Position numbers and translations under genes: made by a program. From assembly GCA_963576475.1 (NCBI GenBank), contig OY754978.1, forward strand, positions 19,661,678-19,725,677: a stretch of DNA of 64,000 nucleotides, read 5' to 3'. Each line of letters opens with the position of its first letter. The first letter of the stretch is position 1. Of this stretch, positions 21,428 to 33,292 are shown piece by piece. Source of the stretch: Molanna angustata. Its lineage: Eukaryota > Arthropoda > Insecta > Trichoptera > Molannidae. The notes beneath the pieces are model-generated. The model saw nothing but the letters and a program-made list of their open reading frames with translations. It did not search any database and had not been told where the DNA came from.

Positions 21428-23620
21428 TTGAGTAATTAATTTTCTCTTAGAAATGAAAAGTCGTTGTAAGGATAATATTATGTGACTCAAAGGTCAAATA
21501 ATGTCCAATAAGAATTTCTTTAAAATATTGTATCAATATAATAATGGCCAGGAGTTACATGTTTATATAAATTTAATATCGTTGTTTTTATGGCCATTTT
21601 CTTGAATCAATTGTACGTAATACTCTAACATACCATCTTTATATTTTGTTACAGTGAAAATAGAGAATCGGTTGTTTGAAAAAAATTCCAGGTAGGGAAA
21701 AAATATTAAAAATTTATACAAAAAATAAAAATAGGTAAGTACATTTATATTTTATTTTTTCAAGTATGATGCATGTGACAGAGTACAGCTGTGCTATGAA
21801 TGATAAATATACCTAGGTATATTATATCTATAACTTCAAATATTATAAAACATTTCTGATGGTTCAATGTGATGCACAATTCTTCACTCCCTGTATACAA
21901 GTTGCGTTTTCATTGCAAAATGTATTTTTTAACAACTAACTAATATTTCAGCCCAGAGAAGAAAGATTTTCCCTCTGGTGAGAATCGACTCTTATAACCC
22001 GTTCGTCATTCAGACGACTGAGTTTTAGTAGGCTTTGTTGTACTTTTTGTTTTCCAAATGTCCATTGATTCACCTTGCAAGTTAACTTTTGGATTTCGTC
22101 TGATAAGGTGACTGAGATCAACTGAGATTATAGCCTTATGAGCCAAAATGATCGTCCCAGTAGTAAATAAACCTGCTGCAACAAAAATACTGGAAGGATA
22201 TAAGGGAAGAGAGAACCAGTACCCTTATTCCCATTCGCCTGTAATATTTTACGATAAGTTCCGCTAATATTTACGTACTACAGAATGTAACGTGAAAGTT
22301 ATGTATCAGGAGCTGTCATTCATAACTATAATCTGTGAAACGAACGAATGTGTGTACACGTCGCTTTTTTTTTCTTTACACAGAACATAACACCACCTCG
22401 ATATACGCATTAAACTTTGCGAATAAATTCACCTGTCGAATGTCATACGTGTTTCGCTCCAATCAGAATACCGCGTAACGAACGGCGATCGTAAGTTCTC
22501 TCGACATAATGCGCGGAGGTTTCATATAAGAAACGCATGTAGCGTATAAACTTGTGTATATTGCCACGATAAAATAATTGGAATAGGCCTACAGGGCGTC
22601 GAAGTATTTCCTCGCTCCGTATTCTGATATAGTGGTTGAGGAAGAGCACTGCATCTCTGTAGAACGCTCAAGTATACAAGGTGGATATATTTTGCTCTGA
22701 CATTCGCAAACCTCCTCAGACGAGACGGCTTTGAAGAACAAGAAGAAAATCACTACCAAAAGTGTCATTCTAATATGAGACCAAACAAAGTATTCCTAAC
22801 TTTCACTGTAACATATTTAAAATATGTAAGATGATATTTTGTTTCCAATAGAGTATACATATTATACAAAGAGAAGAATATTTGCACACGATATGTTCCG
22901 GAGGTAACGGACAATATATACGAAAATAAAATCAACAAAAGAAAAATATTTTCAATAAACATTAATATTAGCATCATCCAATTTTTGGACGAAAGAAAAA
23001 ATACATATATTCCTTTCGTGGAAAACGTTTTAAGATAGGTAAACACGCACATAAATTGTGATGAAATTTACAAATATCAGGACCATATCCATTTACATAT
23101 AGCCGAGTCTGGCCTGAAAAATGGTTTTTCATTTGACAAACTAGACGTCATTTACATATTAGGGTATATTGAGAAAAAAAATTCACAATGAAGAAAAATA
23201 CAAGTCGAATTTAAGAATATACGCATACGTGAAGGAGCATTCTAGTCTATGATAGAGCTTCTCAAATATACATATTGATTTAACATGTCACAATTTAAAA
23301 AAATACATTTTTAACTTAAATTTTTAGAGCTCTATCCAAGTGATAAAATCAAAGTTAACAGAAATGTTTTGTTGTTTTGGTATCTAAATGATTTAAGAAA
23401 TTATGTTAATATACTCTATACCTTTAAATACTTAATAATCATTCATCAATTCAAGAGGAAGATGTAAACATTACATATTTACATTTTCCGAAAAACTTTT
23501 TAAATGAAAACTAGGAAAAACTATTTAAAATAAAAACTACGAAAATTAAAAAGTAATGAAATGATAAAATAACCACATAATATGTTTTAAAATAAAAGCC
23601 ATATTATGGCTTTAATTTAA
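21428..23620. other. Unassigned stretch with an S3 scrap
   Basis: No gene recognised. 21945-22010 resembles the middle of SINE S3 on the minus strand (TTCAGCCCAGAGAAG, then GAGAATCGACTC). At 22440-22660 the sequence is less AT-rich, but its frames show no motif. Confidence 0.4.
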
Positions 23621-23829
23621 AATAATAATAATAATAATACTTGCACCCTGCGAAAGTGCCGAGTTTATTGGCGTATGGCAATTTCTACCAACTATCCAGT
23701 GTTTCCAGCCCAGAGAAGCAATATTTACGTGAGAAATAAATTTAAATAAATTTCTCCTCTGCTGGGAATCGAGCCCAGGACGCCTGCACAGAAACCGAAC
23801 GGCTTATCAACTGTGCCACAGCGGTTGGC
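23621..23829 (-). mobile_element. tRNA-derived SINE, family S3, near full length
   Basis: On the minus strand: GCTGTGGCACAGTTGATAAG (A-box region), CTGGGCTCGATTCCCAGC (B-box region), AGAGGAGAAATTTA, TCTCTGGGCTGGAAACACTG, GAAATTGCCATACGCC, and an ATT-repeat tail at 23621-23639. The head is tRNA-like and the family length is about 200 bp. Confidence 0.85.
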
Positions 23830-23861
23830 AATTTTCATTTTTTTTTAATCTATGTGACGAT

Positions 23862-23935
23862 AAACATCAGTATCTAAAATGTGGTAACTTGTTATTGGGT
23901 GAGAATCATTACAAAATAAAATTAAAAACGTCTTT
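23862..23935 (+). mobile_element. SINE family S1, body fragment
   Basis: GACGATAAACATCAGTATC, AATGTGGTAACTTG, TTATTGGGTGAG: the S1 body without head or full tail. Confidence 0.65.
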
Positions 23936-24339
23936 TATATTTTTCACTTTGTTATTTTGCCATCTTTCACATAAAATTTCTTTGTCCTTAATACGTCACC
24001 ATGTTTGAGAATATGTGTTATTAGGACATGATCGAAAATAGGATACGTGTTTAAAAAAATATATCTCAACGTACCCTTGTTGTCATGAACACAGAAGTGA
24101 ATCGAAACCATAGAAGCCATTTTGTCGACTTCTGTGGCATAGTGATTGAGTTATTTGACTTTTGTTCAAATGACTTTTCTTTTAATTTATTTTTAAAAAT
24201 CCATAATATTATGTATCCATAATATAACGATGATCCTGTGGTAAGCTGTGAGGCACCGGCTTAGAATAGTGCTTCCACTCTTTTCTATTATCATCGTTAC
24301 AAGAAGTCAAAAATACAACAAAAAATAACATCTCACATA

Positions 24340-24445
24340 GTCAGCAATCAGGTTCACCACCCATTCTGAATGTAGTGCCCCTATAGGTGTGGGAGTATAC
24401 ACGCATAAGTCATGCTTCATTTTTAAAGTCAATGCACACCCGCTT
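24340..24445 (+). repeat. Interspersed repeat E, copy 2
   Basis: Shares GGTTCACC, CATTCTGAATGT, GTGTGGGAGTATACACGC and GTCATGCTTC with 17745-17850. Unknown class. Confidence 0.55.
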
Positions 24446-24557
24446 ATCCGTCGCTGGTTACCCCACATTTTTGGTTATATGTGTTTGATTATTCATAATA
24501 TTACGATAGTAGTTTTTTTTTTTATAAAGGTACACGTTTGAATTTTTTTAACATATC

Positions 24558-24672
24558 CTGATTAGTTGGAGACCACTAGGCCCTGTTTGCCTGATTACGT
24601 GGAGGCCACTAGCCCCTGTTTGCATTATTGTTCTGTATTGTTTATGTAAAAATAAATAAATAAATAAATATT
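24558..24672 (+). mobile_element. Probable LINE 3' end with AAAT tail and a short tandem duplication
   Basis: Two adjacent units of about 34 bp (GATTAGTTGGAGACCACTAG and GATTACGTGGAGGCCACTAG, each followed by GCCCCTGTTTGC-like sequence) precede an (AAAT)n tail. This resembles short repeats before the tail of RTE/Jockey-type elements. There is no coding part. Confidence 0.5.
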
Positions 24673-25265
24673 ACAGTTCAATACAGTAATATTTCTATGT
24701 TTTTCTTGAAAGCTAGACCCTTTCCATGTCCAACTCGTGGATCAAGCAATAAAAATGGTTAGTTAGTGTTTTCCTTATGAGAATTGCAATCAAAACATCG
24801 ATGGCAGTGGGAACTATTAAACATATTGAATTACAACATTAGTGTTGGGGTCTTGTGGTCATATTGCAATACATAATGCTTTTATACTGCTACTAAATAC
24901 ACACTCAATTTCGCACTGGAATTAGCAGCATTATTACCATTTCGCCTTCGCCGTGCCAATTTTGCGGATAACATTTTATTTTTATGTTTGCAACATCTTG
25001 ATGGAATGGCTTATTCGACGACCAATGCTCCCTTTCTCTGTACCAACACACACGATATGAACCGAAGTAGGCTGGATTTCGTTTTCATCGTACATAAAAT
25101 AGTGTAATTTCTAACTTGCCACCGAGCAATTGGATGTCACTTGTATTGTAGATAGGGATGTTAAAAATCAAGACGAAATTTCGAACTTGGAAATATTTTA
25201 TACATATAAGGTACCTACTATCAGCTGACAATGATATAATAATATTTTTTACAAACTTTTTAAAA
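24673..25265. other. Unassigned stretch
   Basis: No gene recognised. Confidence 0.4.
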
Positions 25266-25406
25266 TCTCAATAGGGACGAAGTTGGAATATTATAGAAGA
25301 ACCAGGAATTCAAGGCACCTACAAGGCTTACGACCTGTCATCGGCTGGTTTACGTGATCATTTTATACGCTTGCGCAACGTTCACCAATCATGCCTTCTT
25401 ATTGAG
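25266..25406 (+). mobile_element. Short MITE-like repeat, family D
   Basis: A complete copy of about 141 bp. It begins CTCAATAGGGACGAAGTTGG and ends CTTATTGAG, so CTCAATA/TATTGAG are the inverted ends. Between them are GGCTTACGACCTGTCATCGG and TTGCGCAACGTTCACCAAT. Confidence 0.8.
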
Positions 25407-25979
25407 TTTTGAAAACTTAAATAAATTTTTGAAATATTTGAATAAATAAATCAATAAATAAATAAGTAAATAAATAAATAAAACATAATTTAAAAAATAT
25501 ACTTAGATCAAAAGCATGTATTGGGTCGAAAGCTGTTAATCAAATTTTGTAAATTGATATTTGTTTTCGTTCATAGTGATGGACGTCCGTTTTACTATAT
25601 TCCAAACCAGATTCGGAATTCGTCTCGTGAGATTCCACGCCAGTTCCGGAAAATATTTGTTGCAACCCTAATTTTGAATAACGGAGCAGTTCGCGACAGT
25701 TTGTTTCTCTTCGAGAATGGTCCAAATTTTTTGTCACCATCCCCGTGGTGAACCAGAATAATACCAGAACAAGTAATGAGATTGCCTTGGGTCAAATTTG
25801 GCGTTTTACATGTTATTTCGATAAACGGAAATTGGTCCAGCAAGAATTGTATAACCAGGTAATGAAAGGAATTTGTCACTCTATTACTAGAAAGATTTTC
25901 ATCGGATCCTTTGTCCACGGTACCATACATTCTCAGATATTTAAATTTATTTTATCAGCACTTTTTATATCATATTTTT
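25407..25979. other. Unassigned stretch
   Basis: AAAT-rich at 25440-25485. Frames at 25520-25930 exist on both strands without motifs, so no gene is called. Confidence 0.35.
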
Positions 25980-26096
25980 ATTTCTTTCTTTTTAAAAAAA
26001 TAATGAATACGACCTTGTTACAAGTACATATTATATGTACATCTTCAAAAATTCACCAAACTATACCTTAATTATTTCTATAAGTGAACGAAATCG

Positions 26097-26310
26097 CTCA
26101 TAATAATAATAATAAATAGAATTACTAAAGCGCCGTTTAGTGATACAAGAGCATTCCAAGGGCGCTGTAGCTTATTAAATTTGTTGGCTATACAAAACAA
26201 GGCAGTCTTGAGAAGTCTACCGAAGTTGCCGATGCTGTGAGTTCCACGTATGTCAAGGGGCAATATATTCCACTTCAAAGGCCCGTTCACACCGAAATCG
26301 AGATCATAGT
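26097..26310 (-). pseudogene. CR1/L2-like LINE 3' end
   Basis: The minus strand reads VNGPLKWNILPLDIRGTHSI then GNFGRLLKTALF, the end of a CR1-like RT. It is followed by CAGCGCCCTTGGAATG ... AAACGGCGCT and a (TTA)n tail against the SINE. It is the same family as 3290-3725/4172-4253 and 37660-37790. Confidence 0.8.
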
Positions 26311-26314
26311 AAGG

Positions 26315-26727
26315 TCACATCTCTCACCATCTCCGCAATCTGCATTGGCTTAAAGTTCCTGAAAGGATTGAATATAAGCTATGTCTCATGATCTTCAAAG
26401 CACTTCACGGTATGGCTCCTACTTACCTCTCCGAACTTTGCATTCCTCTTTCAATTAACGATAAACAATCATCACTTCGTTCTACATCTTCATCCATGGT
26501 TGGAAATTTATTTCAAGTAAACAGGGTGCACACCACTAATTTTGGCGATCATGCATTTGCTGTGGCAGGAACAGATTCATGGAATAAGCTCCCACATACC
26601 TTCAGACAGACTAAAAATATATTATCTACCTTCAGAAAAAATCTCAAAACATACCTTTTTCGCAAATCTTACCAGGGCCATAATTCAGCGCCCTTGAGGT
26701 GAGTAAATCATCCAAATTATAAGGAAA
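26315..26727 (+). pseudogene. CR1/L2-like LINE RT C-terminus, 104-codon open frame
   Basis: The plus strand reads NLHWLKVPERIEYK, then MIFKALHGMAPTYLSEL, then TDSWNKLPHTFRQTKNI and FRKNLKTYLFRKSYQG. It is a well preserved CR1/L2-type C-terminus. The palm domain is missing. The fragment lies head-to-head with the minus-strand copy and overlaps it in content, so the two are separate insertions and not one 5'-inverted copy. Confidence 0.85.
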
Positions 26728-26800
26728 GATTCGAGCTCGCGACCACTGGAATACTATCCTAGCGCGCTAACCGATCTGCCACAACCCATCTAAATTTTTA

Positions 26801-27395
26801 ACCTAAATAAATTGTGTCTATCTATAATGAAAAATTTTAAACTTTAGAATAGTGATGATATAACGTCATCTCAATCAATACCTACTAATATTAAAAAGTA
26901 AAATAATAAAACATTATTCCTTAGCAAAATTTGACTTCGTCAAATAATTAAATATCCCTTCTACCTACGTCCTTCCGTTCTTAAATGCTATCATCAGTTT
27001 TATTATTTTTTTTTTGTTTCTATTTCTTATTTTTATTTCTTCTAAATGTATCAAACCAGTTTGATTACATTGTAGTAATAAAAAATATAAAATTGTTGAA
27101 TAAAATAATAAAAGAAAAGAATCAAATGTGCAGACATATAAGTTTGGTTAGAAATGTAAGTACTTAATTAATAGAGGACGTTTTAACTGTTTCAATAAAA
27201 ATGACGTTATTTAAAAATTGTCTAATTTTTTTTCTGTATACAAAAAAAATAAATCTCTACCTACTTGCTCATTATTTTTGTCCAAAATACAATATCAAAT
27301 CAAATAAATTTAATAATTTTATATTAATTAAAAAAATATATTCGAAAGAGTCATTGCTATCTCAACTCTGGGGCGTAGGGCTGGTAGTTAATTTG
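26801..27395. other. Unassigned AT-rich stretch
   Basis: No gene recognised. Confidence 0.4.
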
Positions 27396-27900
27396 TGTAT
27401 GGCGTATAAAAGAGTAACGTATTCACACTGATTGCGTGTTAACTGGTTCGCTAATGGTCGCGGCCGGGTCGTGCTGAACACCGTCAGACCTTTTGTCTCT
27501 TTCGTTAAGCCCGATCGGCCCCAGGTGGGAGAGGAACGGAACTAGCTCAAGGCGGTTTATGTGTTTTGTCAAAACGGAGCATCGTCGAACATTGGCTACC
27601 TACCGATAATGTATGCATTAAGGATTGCGATGGAAATTTATAGCGACTGTGTGAAATCGGGAAGCGATAAAATGACTCGACTGACTCACAGATTCGGTTC
27701 GATCGTGTTTCTGTTCGATTTAAATACAAGATGATTTATCAGCCGAATTGTATTTTTTGTCTTTGCTGGTGGATACTTATAGAACTCAGCGTGCGAGTTA
27801 TCAGTCGTTCGTTCCTTAGTGATGCTTTGTAGTTCAAATACTATTTGGTATATCTAGGTTTCATACAGTGTAAAGATATAGGTATGTATATGCTGAATTT
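27396..27900 (+). promoter_or_regulatory. Promoter-like, less AT-rich region (tentative)
   Basis: A patch without recognisable repeats that stands out by composition. TATAAAAG is at 27405-27412. A second possible start has an arthropod-type initiator TCAGTC at 27801-27806 with CTTATAGAA about 28 bp upstream. GC-rich words such as GGTCGCGGCCGGGTCG follow the first TATA. No coding exon can be defined downstream, because a LINE fragment begins at about 27945. This rests only on short motifs. Confidence 0.2.
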
Positions 27901-27944
27901 TCAAAATATGAGTGTGAACCTACATGAAGAGACACATAAGGTCT

Positions 27945-28415
27945 CATTTCATCAGAAAAACCTCTTCTATAAGACTCTTATTCGGCCAGTACTCTCACAT
28001 GGATAAAAGCAATCTAAAAGCTGGGCAATCACTAAAAGTGATAAAAGTGCCCTAGAAACTTTTGAGAGGATGGTACTGAGAAGGATCTACGGTAGTAGCG
28101 TATCAGATACAACCAGGAGCTGTATGATCTGTACAAGGATCCTACCATCTTGAATAAAATAAAAATCAGAAGACTCAGATAGGCCGGACACATACAGAGA
28201 ATGAGCAAAGACGAATTATAACTGGTGCACCGGGTACATGGACGAAGAAGAATTGGAAGGTCGAAGCTTCGATGGCTGAACAGAATACTGAAGGATGCAA
28301 ACAACATCGGCATCCATAGCTGAAAAAGCATCCATAGGCATTACAAGACCGGCAGTCATAGAGACGGGCTCTGCAGGAGGCCTGGGTTGTAGAGCGCTTC
28401 AGATAGATAGATAGA
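27945..28415 (+). pseudogene. RTE-like LINE C-terminal fragment
   Basis: The plus strand reads NLFYKTLIRPVLSHG, then AITKSDKSALETFERMVLRR, IYG, ELYDLYKDPT, GHIQRMSKDE and GRSKLRWLNRILKDA across several frames. This is the post-palm region of an endonuclease-RT. Frameshifts and stops make it dead. It is related to 51490-51735 (ELYDLYQDLS). Confidence 0.75.
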
Positions 28416-28444
28416 CATTCTTTTTTAACAGATTTTTTAATTAA

Positions 28445-28588
28445 CTCAATAGAGACGAAGTTGGAATATTTATTGTAGGAGAACCGGGAAATCAAGGCAC
28501 CTACAGGGCTTACGACCTGTCATCGGCTGGTTTACGTGATCACTTTATGCGCTTGCGCAACGTTCACCAATTATGCCTTTTAATGAGA
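28445..28588 (+). mobile_element. Short MITE-like repeat, family D
   Basis: CTCAATAGAGACGAAGTTGG to TTTTAATGAG, with GGCTTACGACCTGTCATCGG and TTGCGCAACGTTCACCAATT inside. It is nearly identical to 25266-25406. Confidence 0.8.
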
Positions 28589-29023
28589 TCCCTATCAATT
28601 CAATTTTGAAAGTTCTATATATCCAAATCCAATCCAATCCAATGTTTGCGCATATGCAATAATAAAAATATTCGAGATAGACATTCGATAAAAACGTCTA
28701 CATTAATTTATGTACGGATATTTTTTTTCTATAAAACCGTTTACAAATTATGTCCCCCACAGACCAAGAACAAATCCTGACTTCACGATGTCCCTGCAAC
28801 ATTCAAATCTCCAAACTAAAGGTGAGTAATTTATTTTTTTGTCGAATAAATTTACTGCGAGAACACCAAATAAGCACTATTTATTCGTTGGTCAACATCT
28901 TTGACCACCTCCAGCATTCGTCGCCATCTCCCTCTATGCTGTCATGCACTCCATCAGACTATCTTGGGGCTTTGTCTGCAAAATCTTTTTTTGATTCATC
29001 TACATCATACAGCAGTAACTTTA
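28589..29023. other. Unassigned stretch
   Basis: No gene recognised. A 103-codon plus frame (28750-29061) runs into the SINE and has no motif. Confidence 0.35.
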
Positions 29024-29212
29024 GATGGGTCGGTGGCAGAGCGGTTAGCGCGCTGGGCTAGTAATCCAGTGGTCGCGAGTTCGAATCCTGCCTCGACCGA
29101 TTTCGTTCACCTAAGCACAAGCATTTATTTGCTTATTTTAGGGAACGTAGGAAGATATATATATGTACTTGTTTAACAAGGACATATATATTTTTTTAAT
29201 TAAAAAAAAATA
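29024..29212 (+). mobile_element. tRNA-derived SINE, family S2, full copy
   Basis: The head at 29028-29101 folds like a tRNA: GGCAGAGCGGTTAGCGCG (A box), anticodon arm CTGGG-CTAGTAA-TCCAG with AGT as anticodon (threonine-like), and GAGTTCGAATCCTG (B box). The body reads GATTTCGTTCACCTAAGC, TTTAGGGAACGTAGGAAGA and TGTACTTGTTTAACAAGG, and the tail is A/T-rich. Other copies are at 37285, 32310 (minus), 48518 (minus), 25980 (minus, split) and 13688 (minus, head). Extra body sequence after the head shows it is a SINE and not a tRNA gene. Confidence 0.9.
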
Positions 29213-30657
29213 TACCTGGATGGATATATGGATATATGATTTATATATGGATATTATGATATGGATATTATGGAATATATGATTTTAAATATTTTGAAAC
29301 GAAAAAATATCCGTCTTCCAGTATCTATGCTCCTCGCCCACCGCAGCTCCCTTCTCATTCCCTTCACAGTAATTTGTTTATTACTTCTTATTATTTTGTT
29401 TATTAGGTTGATGAACATGGTTTTCTCAGTAAGTGTGCCCCTCTGGTTATTTCTCCCCTATCTAAGGTGGTCTAGTTATTTATTTCGAGTAGGTATCTAC
29501 AAGAGATATATTTACAAAAGTCACTCTTCAAAATCTCATTGAAAATTTTTTTTTGAAACAATTTCCGTTCCTTTACGACAGAGTTGTGAAGTAGGCATTT
29601 CTGTAAAAATGTTGCAGGTGATAACTAAATCAATATTGGGTAATTGAAATCGTCACTGAGCGTCACCAAGTTGGGGAAATAGGTAAATACGAAGAGTATG
29701 TTTGTACCTACCGAGCTATCTGGTTTATTTCCCCAGTCTGATTCAAATAAGGGCTAAAAGTTATATAAATATATTCCATGTTCTTTTTGTGTCAAGCATA
29801 CCTCCCCTATGTATTGTTTGTAACGTTCCTTGTCCAGTTTTTCAATATTCACTAGTAATATTTTTATTTCATAAAAATACTTTAAGAAATTATTATTAAA
29901 AATAGAAATAGCCATATTAATAAAACATTGAAACAGAATAATTGAAAAAAGGAAACAAAGGTGAATGTAAAATATGCTCGATGGAAATAAACACGAAGCA
30001 ATGAATAAACGTTAGGTCTGAAATGTATATATAGCCTTCGTAAATTATTTATATTTTTAACCTATAGGGGCATTAATGTAGTCTATCGCTGTTGAAGCTA
30101 TTAATTAAAACCTTTTGAAATAGTTAACTTTAAACTTAAATTAAGATAAGCGGTGAAGGATCTCACAGAGAGAGGAGAAAAAGAAAGATTTGGTTACTTG
30201 CACATTTGTATTTTAATAATTCACAATTAAGGAAATAAATATATTATGTAAAGGTACCACAATATCAACTTTCACATTAATTAAACAACAATTAAAAATT
30301 GAGCAATTACGTAATAAAAGTTTTCACGGTTGATATTAGTAGCTACGATGATATGTCGAACGCTGTCTATTATTTTATACCATCAGGAAGGTAATTATCT
30401 GAGTATGTACATGCCGGGTCAATATCCATGGTGTTTCTCGAACGTTCTTCCTCAGAAAAGTACTTTTAATGTTTTCGATACAGATACTTTTTTAAGGAAG
30501 AAGATATGGAAGGAAACAATACAAATACATTTTATTTGTATTTTTGTCGATATTCTGGTATGTTTCTGTCTTTGTCCTAGTGCAAAATATACTTGTGAAG
30601 AATGTACGGGTTCGCCGCATATTGAACACATATTTGAAAAATATACGCCTTCAGAAA
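29213..30657. other. Unassigned stretch
   Basis: No gene recognised. The 111-codon frame at 30330-30665 overlaps the region before the hammerhead-like motif and lacks family features. A weak second hammerhead-like string lies on the minus strand at about 30431-30465 (CTGAGGAAG ... CGAGAAAC) but does not pair well. Confidence 0.35.
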
Positions 30658-30695
30658 GTTGCTGAAGATGTACGAAAGTCCGAAAATGTTTCAAC
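30658..30695 (+). ncRNA. Hammerhead ribozyme-like motif
   Basis: Helix I is GTTG (30658-30661) with CAAC (30692-30695). Core CTGAAGA (30662-30668) is followed by one unpaired T. Helix II is GTAC-GAAA-GTCC with one mismatch, then GAA, helix III AA-TG-TT, and position 17 = T. This is the type I minimal hammerhead layout seen at 59004 and 61731. The mismatched helix II suggests a decayed copy. Confidence 0.45.
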
Positions 30696-30924
30696 AATTA
30701 TTAAATAGAATTCAAAATAAATGAAACTGTGTAGTTATTCGAACATTCTTCACACATTTGGTTAGAACAAATAATTTATAATGGCATTCCACAATGTTGT
30801 TTATATAAACATTGAAAACATATAGCCTTCAGTTTTATTAAGCGTAATAGATTATTGAAAACATGATTGAACACCCTCTTTTAAGTTACTCAAGCGTTTA
30901 TCAATTCACACAAATTACAAAAAT

Positions 30925-31360
30925 GTTCAACTTCTTCTTCTTGTGTCGCTCCTAACGGAGGTTGGTGACATCGTAACATCAAACTCATCCAGATCCTGCG
31001 CCACCTAATTAGTGACGACACATCCGGAATCCAGAACCACTGTCTGAGATTTTTAAGCCACGGTATCTATCATATTTTGGTCACGTAATATGTGTCCAAA
31101 ATATACGGTTTTGCGTCTCTTGACAATGGTCAACAACTCTCTTTCATTCTCCATCATATTTAGAGCTCTCGTCGATGACGCTATCGACCCATGAGATGTG
31201 CTTGAACCTACTCTATAGTCACATCTCGAATGCTTAAATTTGATTTATTGTTAAGATTTTCAAGAGTCAAAAGTCCAACCTTCCACTCCATACAACAGTA
31301 CTGGCAACGCGTAGGCTTTGAATGTTCAGTAAGGTACCGTAAATGCAAACCATTACGCCA
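30925..31360 (-). pseudogene. Endonuclease-RT LINE C-terminal fragment
   Basis: The minus strand reads KAYALPVLLYGVEGWTFDS, then MENERELLTIVKRRKTVYFG, HILRD, and later SPTSVRSDTRRRS. These are recognisable as the RT C-terminus of insect LINEs ('..VLLYG.E.WT', '..KRRKL.YLGHI.R', 'RSDTRR.'). There are many stops. Confidence 0.65.
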
Positions 31361-31949
31361 TGTCCCTTTTATTAAGGTAGGCAGAGTAAACCTAGCGCCA
31401 TATCGAGAATCTTCTAGTAGGCCGGCTATTTCTCCTTGTTTCTTCCTCGCTGTTGATTATAATAACTTTTACTGTGAACGATATGGACGGAAAATCTAGG
31501 CCCGTGGTCCCAAGTGATATTTGTTTCTATCATAAACGAAACGACGGAGAAACGCAGTAAAAAGCGACCAACTTCTTTTATTCAAATGTAAAGTTACTCT
31601 TTTGGGCCGAGTGCTCTACGGAGTTACTTGTACTTTTGCTAACGCCGCCGGGAAGATTTTTATGTGAAAAATGTTTTATTAACTTTAAAATTACGTCTAC
31701 ATAGCGCTCGCTCTCTTTTATTCCGTGTATCATCTTGCCTTATTAAGCTGCGACTCAGCGGTTGCTCAACTTTGAAGGGACTCTCTGAAATTTCTCTCTT
31801 CGCTAATTGCTTATTCCTCTTCAACTTTTGCCATCGCGGAAGTAATATAAATTATTGGTTATAAACCGTTCCTTGTTACTTTAATTTTATTTTGATGTAC
31901 TCGAACTTCAATGTACGCGGTTTCAAAGTTCCAATTTTTTTCTAAAATT
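31361..31949. other. Unassigned stretch
   Basis: No gene recognised. Composition is somewhat less AT-rich (31280-31660) and no repeat relatives are in the window. Confidence 0.4.
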
Positions 31950-32133
31950 GGGGGGCAAGTCTGGTCCAATCGGCGAAATCAAAACCCTCATGATTACCCA
32001 TATCATGGATATAATTATTATATGGAGTTCTATAGTATATTTAGGTGTCATAGAACTCCATGTGATAATTATATCCATGATATGGATAATCATGAGGGTT
32101 TTGATTTCGCCGGTTGGACCAGACTTGCCCCTC
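31950..32133. mobile_element. Foldback MITE, family F, copy 2
   Basis: About 184 bp, GGGGGGCAAGTCTGGT to ACCAGACTTGCCCCTC. The same near-total palindrome as 32-216, with around 90% identity by eye. Confidence 0.85.
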
Positions 32134-32309
32134 TGAATTGTTTGAAGTCGTTTCCGCGTACATTGAAGTTATCGAGATTCCTTTTTTTAAATCATATACA
32201 CAACATGAAAATCTGCTTCAATAAGTAAAAACAGGTTTTTAACCTATTGAAGCAGCTTATGTACATTCGCATATTTTTTTTGTATTATTATTTACATCGT
32301 ATTGTATCT

Positions 32310-32503
32310 GTGATATTTTTTTTAAAGAATGGATATGATCTTTTAACAAGTACATAATATACATCCTCATAATATATTCCCTAAATTAAGCATAAGTTCT
32401 TGTGCTTGTAGGTGAACGAAATCGGTCGTGGCAGGATTCGAACTCGCGACGACTTGGTTTTAACAAAAAGCCAGCGCGCTAATCGTTCTGCCACCACCCA
32501 TCA
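32310..32503 (-). mobile_element. SINE family S2
   Basis: Reverse complement of S2: tail ACAAGTACATAATATACATC, GTGAACGAAATCGGTCG, B box GGATTCGAACTCGCGAC, A-box side GCGCTAATCGTTCTGCCACC. The anticodon region is altered. Confidence 0.85.
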
Positions 32504-32642
32504 ATTTTTTTTTGTTTCTTTATCGATGTATTCAATGTTAATAAATATATATTTACTTAATATATTTTAGAATAGGTACTATAATTGACAACATAAAAAT
32601 TATCTCTCTATATTGGTATAAATCTTTATTGTATTGCTGTTG

Positions 32643-32768
32643 TATTTATTTATTTATTACTTCTCGAGCAACTAACAGGTACTATGTCAAATATTAATTT
32701 AACACGAACCCAATAACAAGTTGCCACATTCTGGAGATTTACGATATTAATCGTCTCACAGATTTATG
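32643..32768 (-). mobile_element. SINE family S1, 5'-truncated
   Basis: The minus strand carries the S1 body (CCCAATAACAAGTTGCCACA, CTGGAGATTTACGAT, CTCGAGCAACTAACAGGTAC as read on plus) and the AAAT tail at its low-coordinate end. It stops before the head. Confidence 0.8.
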
Positions 32769-32780
32769 TATTTATTAATT

Positions 32781-33292
<512 letters not shown>

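Larger units (their letters stand above)
25980..26800 (-). mobile_element. SINE family S2 copy split by LINE insertions
   Basis: The S2 3' half is at 25980-26090 (ACAAGTACATATTATATG, then GTGAACGAAATCG) and the tRNA-like head at 26728-26800 (ATTCGAGCTCGCGACCACTG, then TAGCGCGCTAACCGATCTGC). Together they make one minus-strand S2 with only a few bases missing at the junction. The 640 bp between them are two CR1-like fragments. Confidence 0.8.

Noticed and set aside
26097..26727. Single LINE with a 5' inversion (twin priming)
   Set aside because: Both orientations include the same C-terminal region, so they cannot be two halves of one copy.
29028..29101. tRNA-Thr(AGT)-like cloverleaf as a true tRNA gene
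   Set aside because: The same extra body and tail follow in several copies, and the acceptor stem pairs poorly. It is the head of SINE S2.
30431..30465. Hammerhead-like string CTGAGGAAG...GAGAAAC on the minus strand
   Set aside because: No helix III with the required A-U/C-G pairs and no matching helix I could be drawn.
30330..30665. 111-codon frame ending in a cysteine-containing segment
   Set aside because: No family pattern is seen, and it runs into the hammerhead-like motif; probably chance.
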